Below are positions 48,801-60,305 of a DNA stretch of 64,000 nucleotides, one piece after another. Both the position numbers and the translations under genes were made by a program. Every line of letters begins with the position of its first letter. Position 1 is the stretch's first letter. Below the pieces are notes generated by a model. It had not been told where the DNA came from and searched no databases. It saw only the letters and a program-made list of their open reading frames with translations. Origin of the DNA: Pomacea canaliculata (Eukaryota; Mollusca; Gastropoda; Architaenioglossa; Ampullariidae); NCBI RefSeq assembly GCF_003073045.1, contig NC_037597.1, forward strand, positions 29,069,927 to 29,133,926, in the 5' to 3' direction.

Positions 48801-51800
48801 TCATATAATTACTCTATACCATGCTTTACCAGTCCTATTACTACTGTATACCAGGCTATACCAGTCCTATAATTACTGTAAACCATGCTTTTACCAGTCC
48901 TATTACTACTATATACCATGCTATACCAGTCCTATTATTACTGTATACCATGCTATACCAGTCCTATTACTACTGTATACCATGCTATACCAGTCTTATT
49001 ACTACTGTATACCTGTCCTATTACTACTGTATACCATGCATTACCAGTCCCATTATTACTGTAAACCAGTCATATAATTACTGTATACCATGCTTTACCC
49101 GTCCTATTACTACTTTATACTATGCTATACCAGTCCTATAATTACTGTATACCATGATTTTACCAGTCCTATTACTACTATATACCATGCTATACCAGTC
49201 ATATAATTACTGTATACCATGCTTTACCAGTCCTATTACTACTGTATACCATGCTATACCAGTCCTATTACTACTCTATACCATTCTATACCTGTCCTAT
49301 TACTACTGTATACCATGCTTTATCAGTCCTACAATTACTGTATACCATTCTATACCAGTTCTATTATTACTGTATACCATGCTATACCAGTCCTATAATT
49401 ACTGTATACTATGCTATACCAGTCCTATTACTACTCTATACCATTCTATACCAGTCCTATTACTACTCTATACCATGCTATACCAGTCCTATTACTACTG
49501 TATACCATGCTATACCAGTCCTATTACTACTGTATACCATGCTATACCAGTCCTATTATTACTGTATACCATGCTTTATCAGTCCTTTTACTACTGTATA
49601 CCATGCTATACCAGTCCTATAATTACTGTATACCATGCTATACCAGTCCTATTACTACTGTATACCTGTCCTATTTGTACTGTATATCAGTCCTATAATT
49701 ACTGTTTACCAGTCCTCTAATTACTATGTACCATGCTATGCCAGTTCTATTACTACTGTATATCAGGCTATACCAGTCCTATAATTACTGTATACCAGTG
49801 CTATAATTACTATATACCATGCTTTACCAGTCCTATTACCACTGTATACCAAATTTGCTTTAGCAGGCTTATTATTACTGTATACAATATTAACTGCACC
49901 ATCTCCTATTTATAATCCATACGAACAGCGAACGTGCCGAACAGATGTTCTATTCTATTCTATTCATACTTTGGTCAGAGTGTGTTGGGCCCTCCCATAG
50001 CAGACCAACAATAAAATTTACTGAGAGAAGTGAGTTCTACCCTAACCCTGGAAGTCAAATAATAAAAATTTACTGAGAGAAATGCTAAGTACGTTATAAA
50101 AATTGTCGTGTACAATAAATGATCTGTTCACCTACCTGCTGACTTTTATAAAAACAAGAAATCTGTTTTAGTCACCTTTTTGGGGATCGGTGATGGCCTG
50201 CTTTTCTTTCCCTCAGTTTTAAATCTTGTATCTGAAACCATGATTCTGAATGTCAGACATCGTAAATTCAGAAATAAATTATTCACTTAGTGTCGGCGGG
50301 AGTAAATAGACTAAATAAATATAGTGACATGTTTCTGGCAAGGTGAGTTTGGTAAAGTAATGCATTCTTGTAGTCTATAGAAGGAATGTTGTGAATGACT
50401 CTAGCGTATTACCTGAGAAACGTACACTTACAAACATCTCGTTACCTAAGAAACCTAGATTGACACATCTCATAACCTGACATATCTCATTAATAATAAG
50501 GTTAATTTATATAGCACTTTATAGCACCATCAAAGGCAGGCTGACATATATCTCATTACTTGACTGAATCTCATTACCTGGCATGTTTCATTACCGGACC
50601 GACATCTCACTACCTGAGATGTGTCATTAACTGCAGAAACAGAGCTCACCCTTATGATGCTTACTGCCGCCCACGAGGAGCAGAGAACGAAACAGTTTCA
50701 GGTCGTGGGCGAGGGTGTTGGTCATGTGCGCGCGCCTGACCTGTTGGAGAGCCCGGATGGAGCGACGTTCGCTCTCAAACCTCTGGACGCTAGCTTGAAC
50801 CTCGAGTATCACGTGACTGGTGCGGGGTCGGCGGGATCTGGGCTCTTTACCTGTAGTCGTGTCCTCAAGTCCTTTGTCCTCACAAACTTTGCGGACATCT
50901 TTTGTCTCGCGCGTCCCTCCTGAAGGCGACATGTTCACGGCATTGCCAGCCAGGTCACTGTTGGCATCGGTGTTGTCGTTGTCGCTCAAGTTGTTGAGAT
51001 CACCCATGTCATGACCTTCCTTGCTCCGCTTACGTCCAGTACTTGTCCCACCCTGTGCGCTATTTTCATTGGTGCCTTCATGTCGGGTGTCCTTTCTTCC
51101 TTTGCTGGCCCCGTTAGTTGCATTCCCGGTACTACTTGCGCCGCTGAAGGGCGTGCAGGTAGCACTGAGGTGTTGGCCAGTCACGTGGTCAATCCGGGGC
51201 TCGTCCTCCCGCTCGTCTGGCTGTCGAGGTTCTGTTGTCGCTTGTTTGTGTCCCTCATCCTGCCAAGGTTTTTGCTGACGTTTCGTGACACCTTGTGACT
51301 CGTCCAACCCAGTGGCAGTACTAGTTGGAATCATGTCTCGGTCTGTAGTTGCTGTCTGTCTTGGCCTCCGTCCACTAGCTACTCTAGCCTTCCTTTGAGA
51401 AACTTTTCTTCCTTTGCCGTCGCTTGGCTTGGTTGTCTCCTCTTCCTTTGCTGTAACCATCGGGAGTCTCGATGGCAGCTGACGATTCTTGGCAATGGTG
51501 TCTTTTGACTGGCTACACTTCCTGTCACTTGCAGCTGTGCCATCTGATCCACTACATTTCGTGTCATTAGTAGCTGTGTCAGCAGAATCTGTGGTTGTGT
51601 CCTCTTTAGGAGAGTGTGTGTCAACTGCCTTCTCGTGCTTTGCATATTCGTATCGACCTGTAGATATAGATGCTAACTCAACTGTTTGTTCATCTGGTGT
51701 GTCATGGGCTTGTGTCGCTCCAGTTCCATGTTCCCAGTGTAGTTTGTCTTGTAGCCGAGGGGCTGATGTGTCCTTCATTTTATTAGAGACCGCATCATGC

Positions 51801-54800
51801 AGCTGACTTTCTGTGGTTTCAGGTTTCTTTAGGCTTTGATCGAAATCCAAGTCATGAGAATCACAGGGAGCTTTATTCGTCAAATCATTTGTGACATTGC
51901 TATCGACAGACGTGAGTGAGTCACGCTCTTCATCGCAGGCAGCCTCTCTCTCTCTGTCTGCTGAAAGTGTACCTTCAGTAACTGGCATGTCTGTAGTCTC
52001 AGTAACTGTCATGTCTGTAGTCTGAGTAACTGGCATGTCTCTAGTCTCAGTAACTGTCATGTCTGTAGTCTGAGTAACTGTCATGTCTCTAGTCTTAGTA
52101 ACTGTCATGTCTCTAGTCTATGTCTGTCGAGTAAACTGTCATAGTAGTAACTGTCAGTAACTGTCATGTCTTTCTAGTCTGAGCATGTCTCTTGTAACTG
52201 TCAGTAGTACTGTCATGTCTCTAGTGTCTGAGTAACTGTCATGTTACTAGTCTCAGTAAGTGGCATGTCTCTTGTCTCAGTAACTGTCATGTCTCTAGTG
52301 TGAGTAACTGGCATGTCTCTATTGTGAGTAACTGTCATGTCTCTTGTCTCAGTAACTGTCATGTCTCTAGTGTGAGTAACTGGCATGTCTCTTGTGAATA
52401 ACTGTCATGTCTCTGTCTCATGTAACTGTCTCTATTGTGAGTAACTGTCATGTCTCTAGTCTCAGTAAGTGGCATGTCTTTTGTCTCAGTAACTGTCATG
52501 TCTCTAGTGTGAGTAACTGGCATGTCTCTATTGTGAGTAACTGTCATGTCTGTAGTCTGAGTAACTGTCATGTCTCTAGTCTCAGTAACTGTCATGTCTG
52601 TAGTCTGAGTAACTGGCATGTCTCTAGTCTGAGTAACTGGCATGTCTCTTGTCTGAGTAACTGTCATGTTACTAGTCTCAGTAAGTGGCATGTCTCTTGT
52701 CTCAGTAACTGTCATGTCTCTAGTGTGAGTAACTGGCATGTCTCTATTGTGAATAACTGTCATGTCTCTTGTCTCAGTAACTGTCATGTCTCTAGTGTGA
52801 GTAACTGGCATGTCTCTATTGTGAATAACTGTCATGTCTCTTGTCTCAGTAACTGGCATGTCTCTATTGTGAGTAACTGTCATGTCTCTAGTCTCAGTAA
52901 GTGGCATGTCTTTTGTCTCAGTAACTGTCATGTCTCTAGTGTGAGTAACTGGCATGTCTCTATTGTGAGTAATTGGCATTTCTCTAGTCTCAGTAACTGT
53001 CATGTCTGTAGTCTCAGTGATTGGCATGTCTCTTGTCTTCACAGTTGGCATGTCTCTATTGTGAGTAACTGGCATCTCCGTAGTTGGCACGACTCTAGTC
53101 TTAGTAACTGGCATGTCTCGTGTCTCCGTAGTTGACATATCTCTCCTCTCAGTAACTGACAGGGTTAGACTCCCAGTAAATGGCATGTCTCCTGTTACTG
53201 CCTCAATAGCTGGCATGTCTTCTGTATCAGTAGATGGCTCATCTCTTGTCTCAGCAATTTGAGCATCTCTTGACTCAGCTGCTGTGATGTCTTTTGTCTG
53301 GAAGGTAAGAGCATCGCTTGCAGCAGGTGTCGTGTCTCTTATATCACTATTAATTATGTTTGTTTTGTCTGTAGTTGGCCCATCTCTTGCCTCATTAGTT
53401 GGCCCGTCTCTTGTCTCTGTAGCTTGTAGGCTCGCTGTCTCTGGGGTGGACCCATCTCTTGTCTCTGTAGTTGGTAGGCTCGCTGTCTCTGAGGTGGACC
53501 CGTCTTTTGTTTGTGTGGACGGCACGATTTCAGTCTCTCCGGTCTCTGTTTGAGGAAAATCAGCTGTTACAGATTTGTTTTTGTCTCCAACTTCATTGTC
53601 ATCAACTGTCACTGTCAGACCGTTTGCCATGTCTCCACTTGGACCAGGTGTTTCACAGTGTCTGGAATGCACCCGTTCATCTACTTCCTCTGATGTTACC
53701 GTCTCCAGTTGGACCCCTCCAACCACCAGAATTTCCTTTCCGATTTCTCTGGCGGGGCTGGAGGTCACTACCACCACCGTCACAGGCGGCGCTTGCATCT
53801 CTCCAGCGTGCGCATGCGCTCCTTGCTGCGCGCCGTGGGACTGGCCTGCGTCCACCAGCTCTTCCTGGTGACACTCGGTCACACTCGACGCCTCTTTGAG
53901 CTTGGCAGCAGAAGTCCCTCCACGAAACAAGAGGTAATCTGCAGCCTCTTTGTAGCCTTTGGCAACAGCAGCATCATACGATGTGTAGCTTTTACCCTGA
54001 ATGAATGAACACACACACACACACACACGTACACACACACACACAGAGGGAGTTTATAACTAAATCCTGTACAGAACAAAGCAGTCCACTCATTTAAGAT
54101 AATTACTTTTGCTTTAGTTCGGACATGCTGGAGGTTAGAAGACTGACAAAAAATACGCGTGCATACGAGCATACGAGCACACACACACACATATATATAA
54201 CGGGTGAAAGTTGGGGGCTTTCCTTGGAGCCCGTGACTTGAACTAGGAGGGCAAAGACATTGGGAAAAATGAGGATAGGGCTAATGTTAGAGTTAGGAAG
54301 ACTTGGGTTAGAAAACCTGTAGGTGTACAGATACTTTTCCGTGCAAAAAAAATTACAGAATTACCAGGTGGAAGTTTCTTATTTACTGAATGCGCAGTGC
54401 AAAGATGAAACGTATTAAACTCTTGTGGTTTTAGTCTCCGACATAAATACTTTATGTTGGGTCCTTCCCTATCAGTCGGTCTTTGTATATTTTTAGGTGT
54501 TGTTGCTGCAGAGTCAGATTAATAAGGCTAAACTGTTATCTCATTAAAACAAACTTTCATGCTCATGATGTTCTTGAAACCTTTATACTCATTCGAATGT
54601 TGCTATCCATAAGGTCTTACTTTAATTCTTGTGATAAACAGTTCAGACTTATTCTACACTTTATATATTTCAAACTTTCAGATTCATGCTAATGCCACTA
54701 CAAATAAGGTCCTACTTTAATTATATTCATTGATTTCATTATTCTTGTGACAAACAGTTCAGAATCCTTCTACATTTTAGTCACCCGACCTTTGTTTTCA

Positions 54801-57800
54801 TGACAGCATTGACGTCCGCCCCTCTGTCCAGCAGCACTTTGGCCAACCTGAGGTTGTTGGTCAGCGCGGCGATGTGCAGACAGGTGCGTCCCTCCTTGTT
54901 GGCCGCATCGACTGTGTCTGTACCTGCAGGGCTCGCCTCCAGCAAGTACTGGACAATCTCTGTAATAGCAGACATATTTATTAAACTGTGTCTATACCTG
55001 GAATACTGTCATCCAGCAAGTACTAGACAATCTCTGTAATAGCAGACATATTTATTTAACTGTCTGTACCTGGAATACAATCATCCAGCAAGTACTGGAC
55101 AATCTCTGTAATAGCAGACATATTTATTTAACTGTCTGTACCTGGAATACAATCATCCAGCAAGTACTAGACAATCTCTGTAATAGCAGACATATTTATT
55201 TAACTGTGTCTATACCTGGAATACAATCATCCAGCAAGTACTAGACAATCTCTGTAATAGCAGACATATTTATTTAACTGTCTGTACCTGGAATACAATC
55301 ATCCAGCAAGTACTAGACAATCTCTGTAATAGCAGACATATTTATTTAACTGTCTGTACCTGGAATACAATCATCCAGCAAGTACTAGACAATCTGTGTA
55401 ATAGCAAGACGGCGGGTCCAGATATTTAAGAACGCCTTGAGAGAACCGTAGAATATCTATAATGTCAGCACAAGAATAAGCCGAAATATTTCAGTATGCT
55501 TTTAGAGTACACTTCTCAGGGTGTCTCCAGGGTACTCACATTTTGACTCGATAACTAGATGAAATTTTCATTTTTTTAGATGAAATTGGCCTTAATAATG
55601 GCACAAGTACGAGTGCGAGAAAATTGGTCATACAATACTATTGGAAGCACGATAATATCATTGAAATGCAAAGACAATGTAGATGACATTTTCACAAAGA
55701 TCCACCAATGTGACACATCATTGTATTTATTCATTTCCAATTTAACTATTGATCTTGTCAATAAACAACACCTTAATTGTCAGTTAAATAACGAGTAATG
55801 TTTTACCATGTATTTGTAAATTTGAACCATTAATCTTGTTTATAAGTCTATACACACTGCATTTATTGTCTTTCAAAGTGTGAGTACATGTTTGGAGACA
55901 CCCTGTGTGACAACTGTGTGAGTGCTGACGGAGAACTCACTACAGAGGGTCTTGACTTACCTCACCCTCACAGCGCAAATATACTGGCTTTTGAAAACTC
56001 GTTTGGTGGCAAACACTGATTAGTCAGTTTATGGTCCGATAGTAGACACTGATCAGTTAGTTTATGGTCAGAAAATAGACACTGATCAGTCAGTTTATGG
56101 TCAGATAGTAGACAGTGATTAGTCAGTTTATGGTCAGATAGTAGACACTGATCAGTCAGTTTGTGGTCAGACAGTAGACAGTGATCAGTCAGTTTGTGGT
56201 CAGACAGTAGACAGTGATCAGTCAGTTTGTGGTCAGACAGTAGACACTGATTAGTTTGTGGTCAGACAGTAGACAGTGATCAGTCAGTTTGTGGTCAGAC
56301 AGTAGACAGTGATCAGTCAGTTTGTGGTCAGACAGTAGACAGTGATCAGTCAGTTTGTGGTCAGACAGTAGACACTGATTAGTTTGTGGTCAGACAGTAG
56401 ACACTGATCAGTCAGTTTATGGTCAGACAGTAGACAGTGATCAGTCAGTTTGTGGTCAGACAGTAGACAGTGATCAGTCAGTTTGTGGTCAGACAGTAGA
56501 CAGTGATCAGTCAGTTTGTGGTCAGACAGTAGACAGTGATCAGTCAGTTTGTGGTCAGACAGTAGACAGTGATCAGTCAGTTTGTGGTCAGACAGTAGAC
56601 AGTGATCAGTCAGTTTGTGGTCCAGACAGTAGACCAGTGATCAGTCAGTTTGTGGTCAGACAGTAGACAGTGATCAGTCAGTTTGTGGTCAGACAGTAGA
56701 CAGTGATCAGTCAGTTTGTGTCAGACAGTAGACAGTGATCAGTCAGTTTGTGGTCAGACAGTAGACACTGATTAGTTTATTGGTCAGACAGTAGACAGTG
56801 ATCAGTCAGTTTGTGGTCAGACAGTAGACAGTGATCAGTCAGTTTGTGGTCAGACAGTAGACAGTGATCAGTCAGTTTGTGGTCAGACAGTAGACAGTGA
56901 TCAGTCAGTTTGTGGTCAGACAGTAGACAGTGATCAGTCAGTTTGTGGTCAGACAGTAGACAGTGATCAGTCAGTTTGTGGTCAGACAGTAGACAGTGAT
57001 CAGTCAGTTTGTGGTCAGACAGTAGACAGTGATCAGTCAGTTTGTGGTCAGACAGTAGACAGTGATCAGTTAGTTTATGGTCAGATAGTAGACACTGATC
57101 AGTTAGTTTCTGGTCAGATATTAGACACTGATCAGTTAGTTTGTGGTCAGACAGTAGACACTGATCAGTCAGTTTATGGTCAGACAGTAGACAGTGATCA
57201 GTCAGTTTATGGTCAGACAGTAGACAGTGATTAAATTGTGGTCAGACAGTAGACAGTGATCAGTCAGTTTATGGTCAGACAGTAGACACTGATTAAATTG
57301 TGGTCAGACAGTAGACAGTGATTAGTCAGTTTATGGTCAGACAGTAGACACTGATCAGTCAGTTTATGGTCAGACAGTAGACAGTGATCAGTCATTTTGT
57401 GGTCAGACAGTAGACACTGATCAGTTTGTCGTCAGTCAAATCATTACGAAGGGTATACATATGTATTAGAGTATCGTATGCTTGTTAGACATGAATATCG
57501 AGTGTATCGTACAATGTGAATGGTAGTTACACACCAACATGTCCAGCTTGCGCCGCCTCGTGTACAGGGTAGTCCCCCTTGAGAGAGGGGCACCACAGGT
57601 CAACTCCTTGTACTCGCAGACTTTCTATGATATCACGTGATCCTTTGACAGCAGCACAGTGGGCTGAGCTGCAAAAATCGCCACGACACGTAGAATTAAA
57701 TCTGATGACTTGCCGTAGCTGCTGACAAACAACGGTGAATACTTTCACCGATGTAACATGTGACCCACTCAAGTGTGGCGACAGAACAGTTGTAAGCAGA

Positions 57801-58828
57801 CAACTCATATCTACTTGTCTACAAGACAGCTTCACATGTCAGCAAGCGTGCTAGCAATCATCCTTATTTGTCCGGAAGGACCGTAAGCGAAAGTACGATT
57901 CTGTAGAACAGGTGGAAAACTGTCACTTGTGTTAGAGGGGATGACATGGATAGACAGGACAGATGACAGGCCGCCATCTTGTCTATTGTGGGCGATAGTC
58001 AGCAGGTCCTGTACACGACGAGCAGTCCAGTCTTTGACCTGTCCACTACCCTCCAAGGTGCCTTGGATAGTCTTCCACAAGGTGTCGTGCCTTGGCCACA
58101 TTGGCCAGTCGCTTGACTGTTGAAAGTAGAGGTTGGTGGTGTCCTCCGACAGTGACCATCTTGTTTCGTACAAAGTCGTTGTTTTTATGTTCTTTGTTTG
58201 AGATCCTCAGTAGCCTCCGCAGGGCTTAGTATGATGGTGGAGAGCTTCGAACACGATGTTTTACAAGATGGTATTAAACAGCACCGGTGACAGGAGACAT
58301 CCTTGATGTACACCTACTGTGGTGTGAAGGTAAACTCCTATTTGGTTGTTCAGCAGCACTGTACTCGTGGAGCTGTTACAGCGCTTCTACCACCTGAACA
58401 AGGCCTTCTTAGAAGTTTCTCGCATCACATGCCACACCCCTCGTGCCAGACTGTTGAGGACTATTCACAGTCAGAGTTGATGTTACAGAAATAGAATGAC
58501 AATAGATATTGAAGACAAGTATAGAGGACAACTCAATCACATTTCAGACAGCAACAGAACTAATTCAAGCACTCAAGTTCCATCCAGTCGCCTAGTCCTT
58601 GAGATAATGTTTGTGTCATGTTACAAATACTTTCGCGCCGGTTGTCTGTGTGTGTGTGTTTGTGTGTGTTTGTGTGTGTACATACAAATATTCACTTTCG
58701 CCCCCGGTTGTCGGTGTGTGTGTGTTTGTGTGTGTACATACAAATATTCACTTTCGCCCCCGGTTGTCAGTGTGTGTGTATATATATACATACAAATACT
58801 CACTTTCGCCCCCGGTTGTCTGTGTGTT

Positions 58829-58859
<31 letters not shown>

Positions 58860-60250
58860 GTGTTTGTGTATATATGCATACAAACACTCACTTTCGCCCC
58901 CGGTTGTCTTTGTGTTTGTGTGTGTGTTTGTGTGTGTGTTTGTGTGTGTGTTTGTGTACATATATATATGCATACAAATACTCACTTTCGCCCCCGGTTG
59001 TCGGTGTGTGCAGACCTGGCCCCCAGCTGCAGGAGGGTGGTCACGCAGTCGCAGTGGCCCAAGGTGATGGCGTAGAAGAGAGGCGTGCACTGGTTCTGAT
59101 CAGTGGGGTCCACACGAGCCCCACACGTGGTGACCAACTGTCTGACACACACCACGTGACCCCGGCTGGCCGCGCAGTGAAGGGCACATAACCCATCTTT
59201 GTCAGCTGCATCAGGGTTAGCACCTGCTGCCACCAACAGGCCGCACGCCTCGGCGTTACCTAGGAAACGGAGGAGCGAACCGTGACACGGCGCGACAGCA
59301 CTTGACACACCTTGTAACGGATGTTAGACAAAGGCCGATGTAACCCTTCAGAGTTAGCATGGAACAGAACATTCTAGAAGTTAATATAGAAACATACAAA
59401 TAAGCTAACATGAAGATATTACAATATTAGTGTAGAGGACGAACTGTCGTTACAGTTTCAAGCCGGACAATAACAAGAAATGTTTGTTTACCGCACGCCT
59501 GTGTTCACCAACAAGGACCAGCTAAAGGCGCTTACATGCGTGAAGTCGCACAAACAGACATCAACTCCAGGAAAGTTGTAACACTAGTCTTGTGTAAATG
59601 TAATAGAACTTGTCAACAGGAATAAATACACTCTGTGTGTGTGTGTGCGCGCGAGCACTTCTCACAACCGACGCTGTGGGGAGATGGGTAAGTGTGTGTT
59701 ACTATACGGATGTGTGTGGTGAGACCGTATTCTGCTTAATTTATTACTTATGGCAAATTCCAACGAAGAAAGGAGAAAGGGTTAGTTTATTACTGATAGG
59801 AGACACACCCCCTAAAAAAAGTCTGTTTTGGACATAAGAAGACATCAAAGATGTACTGTATTGTATCAACTGCGTCTCACAAATTCATTCGTTATTCAGA
59901 TCATAACTACTTGATAGTTATGATCATAACTTTTCTCTCTCTCTCTCTCTGTCTCTCTCTCACACACAGAGGCGCGCGAGTGCGCAGGATTGAGGAAACA
60001 AGAGTACCCGGAGGAAACCACCGACGTAAAAAGGCATCAGAGCCGAGAAACGAACCTACCACATCCAATTCCCACTTTAGCACTGTGCCACTAACCTCCC
60101 ACAGCCATTGCATTTATTTATTTTTTTTTTTTGTTAATCACTACGTTTTAAATTTGCAAAAAACTTCTTGCTCTGTACATGCCCAGTCAGTTTGTGTTTG
60201 GAAACTTCTCACAGACGACGACAACGACAACAACGACGACGACGACGACG

Positions 60251-60305
<55 letters not shown>

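Noticed and set aside
47165..49870. ORFs of up to 215 residues reading YQSYNYCIPCYTS
   Set aside because: A 32-bp repeat open in all frames; all three readings appear, so it is not selected coding.
53709..54008. Plus-strand ORFs opposite ankyrin exon 5
   Set aside because: Shadows of the minus-strand coding exon.
58640..59000. Cys/Val-rich ORFs in the (TG)n array
   Set aside because: Translations of a TG repeat; no coding support.
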